A stretch of DNA of 64,000 nt, taken from contig NZ_AJGU01000002.1 of assembly GCF_000260795.1 (NCBI RefSeq), positions 174,667-238,666 of the forward strand, in the 5' to 3' direction. The notes below the pieces were generated by a model. The model saw only the letters and a program-made list of their open reading frames with translations, did not search any database and was not told where the DNA came from. Each line of letters begins with the position of its first letter. Within the stretch, counting starts at the first letter, position 1. Positions 27,101 through 34,854 of the stretch are shown piece after piece. This DNA comes from Treponema sp. JC4 (GTDB lineage Bacteria > Spirochaetota > Spirochaetia > Treponematales > Treponemataceae). A program made the position numbers and the translations under genes.

Positions 27101-28471
27101 TTCAACACCTGGAAACAGCAGATTAGAAGCCAGTTCGACGAATCAAGCAGCGTATATAAGGAAGAAATTGAAACATTCCAGGCTCAGACTCAGGATAAGA
27201 TTGAAGCCCTGGGCCAGTCACTCCTTCAGAACATGAAAACTTACGAGCAGACAGTCCGCGAACAGCACGAAGCCTTGAATTCTCAGATTTCTGACCTTCA
27301 GAATAAGACACAGGCTTCTGTAAACGAATACGAAAACCGTTCGGAGCAGATTATCAAGCAGCTAAGCCAGATGTACGAAGAAATGCTTACAACAACAGAA
27401 AACCGTGTTCGCGAACAGAATGAAGACGCAACAGCTAAGATTGAAACACTCAAGACAGAAATCCAGCAGGCTGCAGAAAATAACCGTGCAAATCAGTCTA
27501 AGATGATTATGAAGATGCAGGATGATGCAAACAATCTTCAGACTCATTTGAGCGAAATTTCAAAAGAACTCCAGAACGTTCGCGCAAACATTCAGATTTT
27601 CGAAAAGGCTGACCAGATGAAACGCCAGCTTGAAGAAAATATCCAGAACCTGAATGAAGGCTTTGACCGTCTTGAAGATTTTGGCGCAACCGCAGACCAG
27701 TTCAAGAGCCAGTTCGGATCTCTTGTAAAAATGAACGACGATATTGCCAACCAGATTACAGTTTTTGAAAGCCAGAAGGCTAAGCTTGAAAGTCTGGGCG
27801 CTTCATTTGCAAACGTGAGCAACATGGCAAATCAGATTGATAATCAGGTTCACCAGCTTAATGCAACAAAAGACGAACTTCAGACAATGGAAGTTACAGT
27901 CCGCAACTACAACGAAAAGCTTCAGTACCTTACAGAACAGTATGAAAAACTTGACCGCAAGGACGAAGTTTTGAACCGCATCACAAAAGACGTTGATACT
28001 TCTTTTGACCGCCTTAAGGAACTGGAACAGCGTCTTACAAATGCAAACCGTCAGATTGTTTCACTTCCAAACGAAATCAGGGAAGTTCAGACAAACGTTG
28101 ACAGAATCCTTCAGAACGGCCCTAGAATTACAAATGCCGTTACCCAGCTTGAAAAGCTTGATGATCTGATTACACAGACTAACGAGCAGATTGAAAGCAT
28201 TCAGTCTACAAAGGGCGGAATTGATAAAACTGTAATGAACCTTAGCGCTATGAACCGCGAGGTTGAGGACAAGTTCAAGACTTTGCGCCAGATTACTGAA
28301 ACTCAGATTAAAAGTGAGCCTGCCAGCGTAAAAAGCAGTACAGGAATTGCTCCTGCAAAGCGCGATATGGTTCGTACACTTAAACGCCAGGGCTGGACAA
28401 CAGTTGAAATTGCAAAACGTGTCGGCATGACAGAAAACGAAGTAGACTTGATTTTGCAGCTTCCGGAGTAA
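24104..28471 (+). CDS. Giant spirochaete coiled-coil protein (SpiroCoCo-like)
   Basis: The 1455-residue product has one N-terminal membrane segment (IAVLISVVISLAISMYF), then nearly unbroken heptad-like coiled coil from ~30 to ~1390, rich in Gln, Glu, Lys, Ser, Thr and Asn with almost no Cys or Pro. The last ~40 residues (KRDMVRTLKRQGWTTVEIAKRVGM) look like a helix-turn-helix of the type seen at the end of some small membrane proteins. Such long coiled coils are a spirochaete feature and may link the membrane to cytoskeletal or nucleoid structures; that role is inferred. GTGGGTGGGG precedes the ATG. ispF follows by 3 bp. Confidence 0.85.
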   Translation: MEIAIAVLISVVISLAISMYFHGLARDNNSMEKVRKYADKRTGDLNELYKAIEDKFKLLITEFHTHQSQANAAIKLLKAQNDEFSEKIKTFDSSINAVKKMEAEIDNYSRLLNDLNDMTGKVEENLLRIQNESTIVDKLTDRLNKQDQIVDSIEKKIPQVTENFSKHNADQLKAIGTTLLDQYKNYAENLDKEVKVSKDQAEQLLADLSQTIRNSYDDAVNRARSLEDTAFANLKEQAQNRAEEYLKTLQDKMSELQADLETQTASLSSNINSQTSDVQTSLENQSKLAEESILAKFADLTTLVNSKSAELTASFEQKTASTNQNYKDEEEKLVSQIKTNLAGINEKLNANLTALTNTFQTKIQQTQEKYSKLLESVTAKDDSIFAKLQEKLDSDNARFNQKYTEILANVQSKNQNDFTSLTAKFKADYEKLVSDYSNTFDRVTAVNTKKISDFNQNFEEEHAKLLEKFNSMLTQYDSETTQKITDFTSANDQKLEAFISQNTEKLNNFTEQNQNVLATFTQEHKTQLDELVADTSRKIEEIAQNYDRQIKDLAQEDLSRIENFSKQSDDRIENATEEWKTKLSDFENTFNSKISELNQIQTTYQTKITGIKDELDSGIKECTDRTAQFKQEIFDLQTSLSTTLDTVSQQTTDTIEKAESSLREIKRQCEDAAQRTENLQPELEGKIKKISTSIEAMEEETKDRLNELSQRVSDSIRKALEQNEAKHLNILEQADEQLLAYKKDIDNKLSKIQFSQSDIDSLEKSLKGAMSEVQARVLRDFENFTSLQKEKHDQFSKAIEDDSAAVEAKLNEINTNLDDLKQTATGKMSIKLQEFEDAFNKNLSQKNQQIDTEIADWKHDFDTKLANLTNNYEDSRKALEEQYYDDLKTELTAIQERTASQHEKLNESVENARAKTQAAVDEVQKMVAAFKAETSATISSVTQNTQNEYKREIERNVLAIQSALEKTQTELMQDLKAFEEQVQSRQQTGSSTIDAALSEFNTWKQQIRSQFDESSSVYKEEIETFQAQTQDKIEALGQSLLQNMKTYEQTVREQHEALNSQISDLQNKTQASVNEYENRSEQIIKQLSQMYEEMLTTTENRVREQNEDATAKIETLKTEIQQAAENNRANQSKMIMKMQDDANNLQTHLSEISKELQNVRANIQIFEKADQMKRQLEENIQNLNEGFDRLEDFGATADQFKSQFGSLVKMNDDIANQITVFESQKAKLESLGASFANVSNMANQIDNQVHQLNATKDELQTMEVTVRNYNEKLQYLTEQYEKLDRKDEVLNRITKDVDTSFDRLKELEQRLTNANRQIVSLPNEIREVQTNVDRILQNGPRITNAVTQLEKLDDLITQTNEQIESIQSTKGGIDKTVMNLSAMNREVEDKFKTLRQITETQIKSEPASVKSSTGIAPAKRDMVRTLKRQGWTTVEIAKRVGMTENEVDLILQLPE

Positions 28472-28474
28472 AAA

Positions 28475-28948
28475 ATGCTACGTATAGGCTTAGGTTACGA
28501 CTTACACAGACTGATTGAAGGAAGAAAACTTTTACTGGGCGGAATTGAGCTGCCCTTTGGCCGCGGCGAAGACGGCCATTCAGACGGCGACGTACTTTTT
28601 CACGCAATTACAGATGCAATTCTTGGGGCAAGCGGACTTGGAGACATAGGTTCTTTCTTCCCGCCCGAAGAAGCAAAATGGAAGGATGCAGATTCAGCCC
28701 TTCTTTTGCGTACTGTAATGGAAAAAGTTTATTCACAAGGCTGGAAAATTGAAAACCTTGACTGCGTGGTAAAGCTTGAAAAACCAAAGTTTATTCCCTT
28801 CCGCCAGCAGGTTATAGAAAATATAGCAAAAGTTCTTGAGGTTGAACCTTCTCAGGTATTTGTAAAGGCAAAAACAGGAGAAAAACTGCCGCCGGTAGGC
28901 ACAAGCGAGGCCGTAGAAGCCTTTGTTACTTGCCTTTTAAGCCGATAA
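28475..28948 (+). CDS. ispF: 2-C-methyl-D-erythritol 2,4-cyclodiphosphate synthase
   Basis: IspF makes the cyclic diphosphate in the non-mevalonate isoprenoid pathway. The 157-residue protein has the zinc-site stretch GYDLHRL, GHSDGDVLFHAITDAILGA, GDIGSFFPP and the C-terminal KTGEKLPPVGTSEAVEAF. It begins 3 bp after the coiled-coil gene, so it probably shares its mRNA. ispD, the enzyme two steps earlier, lies next door on the opposite strand, tail to tail with a 14-bp gap; some treponemes carry the two as a fusion. Confidence 0.95.
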   Translation: MLRIGLGYDLHRLIEGRKLLLGGIELPFGRGEDGHSDGDVLFHAITDAILGASGLGDIGSFFPPEEAKWKDADSALLLRTVMEKVYSQGWKIENLDCVVKLEKPKFIPFRQQVIENIAKVLEVEPSQVFVKAKTGEKLPPVGTSEAVEAFVTCLLSR

Positions 28949-28962
28949 TTTTTTTAATTATT

Positions 28963-29703
28963 TTAATTCTGTTTCAAATCGCCCGGGTAGGTAATTTTAA
29001 TGTTTGAAGCATCACCCGGGTAAACTTTAACTGCCCCGCAGAACTCCCCCCAAATCTGAGTATCATCGGTAAATTCTTTTTTTATCCCCTGAGTACTAAG
29101 TTCTTCAATCTGAGCAGCTGCTTTTTTATGAGCCTCGAGCAGACGGGAAAATACAAAATTCTGGGGAGTCTGAACAGCGCACAAATTGGCACGAACTAAA
29201 TGACGCACAATAAAGCCATTTTCATCAATTTCTTTCTGAGTATCTGTCGGAGTAAGGCCGGGAACGCTGGCTCCAAACTCAAGGGCCTTTTCAATTCCTT
29301 CTATTATAATCTTCTCGCTTACAAAAGGTCGCGCCCCGTCGTGAATTAAAACAAGGTCAGGGCAATTTCCCCGCCTTTCAATTTCCAGAAGCCCTTTAAA
29401 AACAGACTCCTGACGCGATACCCCGCCCCTTACAAAAGTAAAAGCGTCATAGCCCAGTGAGCTGACGGCATCCCGCGCCTCATCTTCATTTCCTGCCTTG
29501 CAGGTAATAATGAAATCTGTAATCTGGAATTTTTTCAGGGCATTTAAGAAAGCGCCGGCACAGGCAGAAAGCACTGTACCGTCTTTAAGTGGTAAGAATT
29601 CTTTTTTAATACCGCCGCCCATTCTTGTAGAAGAACCGGCCGCAGTAATTATGATTGCAATTTTAGAAGTCTGAATCGTCGTCGTCAAAATCTTCTTCCG
29701 CAT
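28963..29703 (-). CDS. ispD: 2-C-methyl-D-erythritol 4-phosphate cytidylyltransferase
   Basis: IspD transfers CMP from CTP to methylerythritol phosphate. Visible motifs are the nucleotide-binding IITAAGSSTRMGGGIKKEF, LIHDGARPF and TPTDTQKEI, with VQTPQNFVF near the C-terminus. The start is uncertain. The ATG at 29703 overlaps the carD 3' end by 41 nt; a TTG at 29688 preceded by GGAAGAAG would give an N-terminus closer to usual family length. An ATG at 29751 reaches further into carD and is unlikely. It is coupled to carD by this overlap. Confidence 0.9.
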   Translation of the reverse strand: MRKKILTTTIQTSKIAIIITAAGSSTRMGGGIKKEFLPLKDGTVLSACAGAFLNALKKFQITDFIITCKAGNEDEARDAVSSLGYDAFTFVRGGVSRQESVFKGLLEIERRGNCPDLVLIHDGARPFVSEKIIIEGIEKALEFGASVPGLTPTDTQKEIDENGFIVRHLVRANLCAVQTPQNFVFSRLLEAHKKAAAQIEELSTQGIKKEFTDDTQIWGEFCGAVKVYPGDASNIKITYPGDLKQN

Positions 29704-30340
29704 CCATTCCGTCAGCTTCTTTTGAATCATCCGAATCTTCGTCGTCATCATCAGAATCTTTGCGTTTATCAGAACCGTCCAAATCGTTCATCAAATCATC
29801 ATCTTCGTCATCATCAAGAATAACCGGATGCTTGATTTTTGGAGTAGATCCAGGCGGCTCAAGTTTTGTATGGATTTCATCGCTGATTTCTTTATCAGTT
29901 TTTCCAAGAGCAAGCGCTACTTCATCTTCAAGAAGTTTTTTTGCAGAATCATAAAGCTTGCGCTCAAGAATAGGAAGTTCCTTAACTTTACTGCGGTTGT
30001 AAAGACAGCGTACAATAGTTGCAATATCCTTTACAGTTCCCTTTTTAAGAAGGTCCAGGTTCATCTGATAGCGGAGTTTCCAGTCAGAAGTAATCGGTTC
30101 AAAATCATCAGAAAGAAGATTAAGAGCTTCCTGAGCTTCTTCTGCTGAAACAATCTGACGGATTCCCAAATCATCAGCTTTTTCAACCGGCACCATAACA
30201 ATCATGTCCGATGCTTCAATATAAATCTTGTAGTAGAGCATTGACTTGTCTTTAAAAGACTTTTCAAAAATCTCTGTAACTCTACCTACACCCTGGCTAG
30301 GATAAACGACCTTCTGGTCTACACTAAATTTTGGTTCCAT
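29663..30340 (-). CDS. carD: CarD-family RNA-polymerase-binding transcription regulator
   Basis: The N-terminal CarD/TRCF RNA-polymerase interaction domain is clear (FSVDQKVVYPSQGVGRVTEI, YYKIYIEASDMIVMVPVEKA), followed by the helical DNA-contacting domain with RCLYNRSKVKELPILERKLYD. CarD stabilises open promoter complexes, often at rRNA promoters. A ~60-residue Asp/Glu-rich tail (~170-225) follows and overlaps the ispD start. The ATG at 30340 is chosen because TATAAT lies 9 nt before it with TTGAAC 17 nt further up. The 7 extra upstream codons have no support. Confidence 0.92.
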   Translation of the reverse strand: MEPKFSVDQKVVYPSQGVGRVTEIFEKSFKDKSMLYYKIYIEASDMIVMVPVEKADDLGIRQIVSAEEAQEALNLLSDDFEPITSDWKLRYQMNLDLLKKGTVKDIATIVRCLYNRSKVKELPILERKLYDSAKKLLEDEVALALGKTDKEISDEIHTKLEPPGSTPKIKHPVILDDDEDDDLMNDLDGSDKRKDSDDDDEDSDDSKEADGMDAEEDFDDDDSDF

Positions 30341-30349
30341 AAGTAATTT

Positions 30350-30378
30350 ATTATACCACAAATTTTAAGAAAGTTCAA
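30350..30378 (-). promoter_or_regulatory. Promoter of carD, leaderless start
   Basis: On the minus strand TTGAAC (30378-30373), a 17-nt spacer and TATAAT (30355-30350), 9 nt before the carD ATG. No ribosome site is present. Confidence 0.7.
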
Positions 30379-30414
30379 ATTGAGAAAATCTGTCTGAAAA
30401 ATTTCTTGAAGCCG

Positions 30415-30525
30415 GGCCAGTCTGGTTAGTCAGTCGCATTTCGCCGCTTGCTAAAACGCGCGGTTTCGCTTCGCTCAACTGCCTTCGGCACGGCTCAATT
30501 CTCGTGCATGCCGGAAGTTACAAAT
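30415..30525 (+). repeat. Dispersed repeat, copy A1
   Basis: GGCCAG (30415-30420) is followed by GTTAGTCAGTCGCA (30425-30438) and a GC-rich stretch with GCTTCGCTC and GCCTTCGGC hairpins. The same two motifs in the same order occur at 34974-34928 on the minus strand, and partly at 46805-46851. Beyond it, 30531-30560 holds a short CATAAATCTT tandem repeat and no gene. Confidence 0.6.
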
Positions 30526-30616
30526 GTTTCATAAATCTTCATAAATCTTCATAATTCATAAAAGTATTGCATGAAGAAAAGTTTAACAATTGGACTTCAC
30601 AAATTGTGACCTTGAT

Positions 30617-30649
30617 AAAAAAAATGGCGGTTGCCCGAAGGTAACCGCC
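30617..30649 (-). terminator. Terminator of the porin-like gene
   Basis: On the minus strand GGCGGTT (30649-30643) pairs with AACCGCC (30632-30626), followed by a run of eight T after one A. Confidence 0.9.
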
Positions 30650-30677
30650 GTTTGGTAATCTAAACTGTTAGGTTAGA

Positions 30678-31943
30678 TTAGAGGCTGAATGTAAGAGTTA
30701 CAGGTACTGCGAAGTTGAATTTGTCTTCTTCGTACTGTGAAAGACCTGCGTTCTTTCCGAATTCTACACCGAAGTCAAGAGAAGCATTTGTGAGCTGCTG
30801 GCAAGCACCAACGTAAGCTCCGAATGCAGTCTTAGCGAATGTAGCATCACCGTTTGTATCAAATGAAGCAAAAGAATATTTGTCTGTCTGGAAACGGAAG
30901 TCTGTGATAACTGACCAAGTATCAGAGAATGCATAGTCAAGACCTACACCGAATGCCAAACCAATTGAACCAAGTTCAACTTTTCCTTCATCATTCTGTT
31001 TCTTAGGATTTACCTTTGTGATAACAAAAGCGTTGAGTGTAAGAGCGTCCAAATTGTAGCGTGCACCTGCACCAATCTGGATAACACCTGCAGGGTCACC
31101 CTTAGTGTAAGTTTTTGTTTCTGTTACCTTAAGAGTTCCTGTTGTAGTATCAAAACCGCCGTTAGCATAAGTTGATACAGTCTTTGTCTTATAACCATCC
31201 AACAAAGTAGGAATTGTAGCACCTACAGTGATGAAAAGGTTCTCGATAGCTGTGATATCGGCAGCAACTCCGATCTTCATCCATTCTTTTGACTCATTTT
31301 TTTCATTGCGACCAGGAGCCTGTGGAGCTACGATTGCACGAATAAATGCTACATCAGGGATTGTGTAACCAACCATGAAGTCAGCATTGTGCCACATAGT
31401 TTTGTAAGCTTCTTCGTTACCAGAACCGAAACCGCCCTGATAGTCAATTACAAAGTTTTCTACAGGCTGAAGAATTACTTCATATCCTGTACCATTGTGC
31501 TCACGCCATGCACCAATTCCTTCACCGTTTGGAAGACAACCGTCACCAAAACGATATGAGTGATCATGTGTACCATAAATAAGATCTGTACGACCCCAGT
31601 TGTTATCAATTTTACCCAATTTAATAGTGAGCATATCAACTGGTTTTACCCAAACGTGACCATTATCTCCAAGACCAAGGCTTTCTCCGCCTGCACCTGG
31701 GTTTACGTGTGCATCCAATACAAAACCAGCATTCTCTGTAGAAGCAGAGAATCCAAGACCTGTACGAACACCAAATCCTGTTTCATTGATTTTTCCCCAA
31801 GGTACATTTTCCAATGCACGAACTTCATCACCATCGTAAGCTACAGGAGCAAAAACACCTTTGTTCCATGTACCGATATTAACTTCAGCGAAAGCAGATG
31901 TTGCCAAAGCAGCAGCTGCAATAATTCCAACGATTTTTTTCAT
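30678..31943 (-). CDS. Major porin-like outer-membrane protein
   Basis: The 421-residue product has a Sec signal peptide MKKIVGIIAAAALATSAFA and a mature N-terminus EVNIGTWNKGVFAP, with many Gly, aromatic and amphipathic strands and a last strand ending TLTFSL. Together with a strong ribosome site (CGGAGG), a 5'-terminal mRNA hairpin and a strong terminator, this suggests an abundant barrel. KLGKIDNNWGRTDLIYGTHDHSY recalls porins that align to known folds via a constriction loop. Family beyond treponemal porin-like was not recognised. The ATG at 31943 is chosen over upstream frames without a ribosome site. Confidence 0.75.
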   Translation of the reverse strand: MKKIVGIIAAAALATSAFAEVNIGTWNKGVFAPVAYDGDEVRALENVPWGKINETGFGVRTGLGFSASTENAGFVLDAHVNPGAGGESLGLGDNGHVWVKPVDMLTIKLGKIDNNWGRTDLIYGTHDHSYRFGDGCLPNGEGIGAWREHNGTGYEVILQPVENFVIDYQGGFGSGNEEAYKTMWHNADFMVGYTIPDVAFIRAIVAPQAPGRNEKNESKEWMKIGVAADITAIENLFITVGATIPTLLDGYKTKTVSTYANGGFDTTTGTLKVTETKTYTKGDPAGVIQIGAGARYNLDALTLNAFVITKVNPKKQNDEGKVELGSIGLAFGVGLDYAFSDTWSVITDFRFQTDKYSFASFDTNGDATFAKTAFGAYVGACQQLTNASLDFGVEFGKNAGLSQYEEDKFNFAVPVTLTFSL

Positions 31944-31978
31944 TTGAAAAAATCCTCCGTTTTTTTTAGAGTGGGGGT

Positions 31979-32010
31979 GTTTCACGGAGGGGCGTGAAAC
32001 GGAGATTATA
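31979..32010 (-). promoter_or_regulatory. -10 element and 5'-terminal hairpin of the porin mRNA
   Basis: On the minus strand TATAAT (32010-32005) predicts a transcript start near 31998-32000. The first transcribed bases form GTTTCACG (32000-31993) paired with CGTGAAAC (31986-31979) around a CCCCTC loop. A hairpin at the extreme 5' end, upstream of the ribosome site, is the layout known to protect ompA-type mRNAs. Confidence 0.6.
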
Positions 32011-32093
32011 TTGAGATTTTACAAGGATTAATTTGAGAAAGTTTAAAATTTTTTAGAAAAAAACTATTACTCTATAAAAGAAGACAAAAAAAA

Positions 32094-32123
32094 TTGCAAA
32101 TTTATCATAATTATGATAAATTT
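32094..32123 (+). promoter_or_regulatory. Operator and promoter of the toxin-antitoxin pair
   Basis: A perfect 26-bp palindrome spans 32098-32123, each half reading AAATTTATCATAA. TTGCAA at 32094-32099 is a possible -35 overlapping its left end. The position, 17 bp before the antitoxin ATG, fits autorepression by the antitoxin or toxin-antitoxin complex. Confidence 0.75.
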
Positions 32124-32140
32124 TACCCGAGGTATGAGAT

Positions 32141-32404
32141 ATGAATAATATTAGACCTGTATCTGATTTACGCAATAAATTCGCGGATATTTCAAAAACT
32201 GTTCATACGAGCAATCAGCCGGTTTTTCTAACAAAGAACGGTTACGGCGACATGGTTGTAATGAGTATGGAAAATTATGAAAATCTGAACTTTGAAAGTG
32301 AGATTTACTACAAATTACAGGAAGCTGAAAAACACGCAGAACAAAACTCTAAGCGATTTTCATCAAAAGAAGTATTAAAAGAATTACAGAAAATTACAAA
32401 CTAA
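32141..32404 (+). CDS. Phd/YefM-family antitoxin
   Basis: The 87-residue protein opens with IRPVSDLRNKFADISKTV and FLTKNGYGDMVVMSMENYE, the DNA-binding N-terminal half of Phd/YefM antitoxins, and ends in a charged helical tail of the kind that wraps around the toxin. GAGG lies 8 nt before the ATG. The stop overlaps the toxin start as TAATG, giving coupled translation. Autoregulation through the 26-bp palindrome is inferred. Confidence 0.9.
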   Translation: MNNIRPVSDLRNKFADISKTVHTSNQPVFLTKNGYGDMVVMSMENYENLNFESEIYYKLQEAEKHAEQNSKRFSSKEVLKELQKITN

Positions 32405-32718
32405 TGTATATAATAGAATATTTATCAGATGCTCTCGAAGATTTAAAAGAAATCACCTCATATATAACTAATAATCTGCAAAATCCCTCAGCAGCAAAAA
32501 AAAATTATATGGAAATCATAGCTGAAATAGAGAGCCTTTCAGATTTTCCATATTCGGCTCCTATTTACTATCCTCTACGTCCACTTAAAAAAGAATACAG
32601 AAAACTCCTCGTAAACAACTATCTGATTTTTTACTGGGTATGCGAAAAAGCAAAGACAGTTACAATTGCAAGAATAATTTACGCACGAAGAAATATTTCA
32701 CGCATTTTGGAAGCTTAA
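32404..32718 (+). CDS. RelE/ParE-superfamily toxin
   Basis: The 104-residue protein has the small RelE/ParE fold pattern: an opening strand and long helix (YIIEYLSDALEDLKEITSYI), then FPYSAPIYYPL, YRKLLVNNYLIFYWV and a final strand-helix with ARIIYARRNISRIL. Family members either cleave mRNA on the ribosome or inhibit gyrase; which applies cannot be told here. The ATG overlaps the antitoxin stop. No terminator is obvious before guaA. Confidence 0.88.
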   Translation: MYIIEYLSDALEDLKEITSYITNNLQNPSAAKKNYMEIIAEIESLSDFPYSAPIYYPLRPLKKEYRKLLVNNYLIFYWVCEKAKTVTIARIIYARRNISRILEA

Positions 32719-32798
32719 TTTTTTTTCATTCCCCTTAGTTTAAATTAATCCTCATTTCTGCTAATATATGTTGCAACTTATTTTTAAGGGGAACTTTT

Positions 32799-34676
32799 AT
32801 GAGCCGTTCAAAGATAGTTGTATTGGATTTTGGAAGCCAGTATGCCCACCTTATTGCAAAGCGCTTCCGAATGCTTGGATATTATTCAGAAATTGCATTA
32901 CCGTCTGCAGACCTGGACGTTTTTGAAAACGCAAAGGGTATTATTATGAGCGGCGGTCCTTCCTCTGTTTACGAAGAAAACGTTCCCGAATTCAACGAAA
33001 AGATTTTAGAACTCGACCTGCCGATTTTAGGACTCTGCTACGGTCATCAGCTTATGGCAAAATGCTACGGCGGTAAAGTTGGAAAAGCCGAGGTTGGCGA
33101 GTTTGGATTTGCCCAGCTTAATTTGAGCGACACAGTAAAGTCTCCGCTTTTTGAAGGAATTGAACCAAGTCAGCAGGTATGGATGAGCCATCAGGACGGC
33201 GTTTTGCAGCCAGGTGACGAATTTGAAGTTGTAGGTACAACAAAAGACTGCCCTTATGCAGCCCTTCAGAATCTTTCTAAAAAACGCTTCAGCCTTCAGT
33301 GCCACTGCGAAGTAAAAGACACTCCTTGTGGAAATCAGATTTTTGAAAATTTTGCCCGTTTCTGCGGCATGGAAAAGAACTGGGATCAGGATACTGTTCT
33401 TCAGGTTATTCTTGAAAATATTAAAAAAGAAGCCGATGGACGTAACGTTCTTCTCTTCCTTAGCGGCGGCGTTGATTCAACTATCACTTTTGCACTTTTG
33501 AACAAGGCACTTGGACAGGACAGAGTCCTTGGTCTTCACATTGATAACGGATTTATGCGCAAAAACGAAAGCCACAATGTAGCAGAAGCCTACCGCAAGT
33601 TCGGTTTTACAAACTTTATTGTAGAAGACGCTTCGGAAAGCTTTTTGAAGGCAATTTCAGGTCTTACAGATCCTCAGAAAAAGCGTATGGCAGTTGGAGA
33701 AAACTTTATCACCGTTCGAAACGAAGTAACTGCCCGCCAGAATCTTGATGACAGCTGGCTGCTTGCTCAGGGAACCTTGTATCCTGATATCATCGAATCG
33801 GGCGGAACTAAAAACTCTCACACAATTAAAACTCACCATAACCGCGTTGCAGGCATTCAGGAACTGATTGCAAAAGGCCTGATTATTGAACCAATCCGCG
33901 ATTTGTATAAGGATGAAGTTCGTAATATAGGAAAAAAACTTGGCTTGTCAGACCAGCTTGTTATGCGTCATCCATTCCCAGGTCCGGGACTTTCTATTAA
34001 CGTTTTGTGTAATGACGGAAAATCATGGAGCGCAAAAGATGACCAGGAACTTGCAGCCGCACAGAAAGAACTTGAAGAAGTAAAACTTGATATGTTCTGT
34101 CCAAAATGTACAGCAGGACTTAAACGTTCAGTTCTGCCTGTCCGCTCGGTTGGAGTTCAGGGTGACTTCCGCACCTACCGCTTCCCTGCCCTTCTTACCT
34201 TTGCAGATGAGGGTGACGGCTTCTACCACTTGCCGGACAAACGCGAAAAGGTTGAAGCCTGTTCTTCTTCTATTACAAACAGCGCAAAATACATTAACCG
34301 CACCTGTATTAAGCTTTTCCAGCGTCCTGGAATTTCTGACAGCGACCTGCACTTACAGGAAGGCTACTGCGACCGCCGCCGCTTAGATCAGCTTCGCGAA
34401 GTAGATAACATCGTTCTTACAGAACTTCATAACTCGGGCTGGTACAATAAGATTTTCCAGCACTTAACAATCGATCTGCCATACGCAAGCAGCGCTGAGC
34501 ACGCAACCTTCGTTTTGCGTCCTGTAATCAGTGAAGACGTAATGACAGCAAGATTTGCCTTGTTACCAAAAGAAGTAATGAGCGCCATTGTGCATAAGAT
34601 AGCAGAGTTTCCGTTTGTAGATGCCTTGTATTTTGATGCAACAAACAAACCGCCTGCAACCTTTGGATGGGAATGA
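32799..34676 (+). CDS. guaA: GMP synthase (glutamine-hydrolysing)
   Basis: GuaA converts XMP to GMP. The N-terminal class I amidotransferase domain has the nucleophile in LGLCYGHQLM; the usual His-Pro-Glu reads HCE (LQCHCEVKDT), keeping the catalytic His and Glu. The ATP pyrophosphatase domain has the PP-loop FLSGGVDST, and the C-terminal dimerisation domain ends in NKPPATFGWE. At 625 residues it exceeds the ~525 of most bacterial enzymes; the extra part around residues 410-500 includes FCPKCTAGL, similar in placement to the insertion in longer GMP synthases. AAGGGGAA precedes the ATG. Confidence 0.95.
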   Translation: MSRSKIVVLDFGSQYAHLIAKRFRMLGYYSEIALPSADLDVFENAKGIIMSGGPSSVYEENVPEFNEKILELDLPILGLCYGHQLMAKCYGGKVGKAEVGEFGFAQLNLSDTVKSPLFEGIEPSQQVWMSHQDGVLQPGDEFEVVGTTKDCPYAALQNLSKKRFSLQCHCEVKDTPCGNQIFENFARFCGMEKNWDQDTVLQVILENIKKEADGRNVLLFLSGGVDSTITFALLNKALGQDRVLGLHIDNGFMRKNESHNVAEAYRKFGFTNFIVEDASESFLKAISGLTDPQKKRMAVGENFITVRNEVTARQNLDDSWLLAQGTLYPDIIESGGTKNSHTIKTHHNRVAGIQELIAKGLIIEPIRDLYKDEVRNIGKKLGLSDQLVMRHPFPGPGLSINVLCNDGKSWSAKDDQELAAAQKELEEVKLDMFCPKCTAGLKRSVLPVRSVGVQGDFRTYRFPALLTFADEGDGFYHLPDKREKVEACSSSITNSAKYINRTCIKLFQRPGISDSDLHLQEGYCDRRRLDQLREVDNIVLTELHNSGWYNKIFQHLTIDLPYASSAEHATFVLRPVISEDVMTARFALLPKEVMSAIVHKIAEFPFVDALYFDATNKPPATFGWE

Positions 34677-34720
34677 GAGGAGCGGCTATGCCGCGACTTG
34701 ATGAAATAGCAAAGCGTTAA

Positions 34721-34743
34721 AAAAATTGCGTATAGCAATTTTT
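34721..34743 (+). terminator. Terminator of guaA
   Basis: AAAAATTGC (34721-34729) pairs with GCAATTTTT (34735-34743); the outer AAAGC/GCTTT extends the structure. The T-run is within the stem, so it may act in both directions. Confidence 0.65.
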
Positions 34744-34854
34744 AGCTTTACTGCTTTTCGAAGATTAGCAATTGTAGAAATTGTTTTTACTTTGGTAAAG
34801 GTAAAAAAAAAGACTCGGCGAGACTAGCGAAGCCGGGTCAATCATTTTTAGTAT

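Noticed and set aside
30531..30560. Short CATAAATCTT tandem repeats as a CRISPR or origin iteron array
   Set aside because: Only two full 10-base units are present, without spacers, DnaA boxes or neighbouring replication or cas genes.
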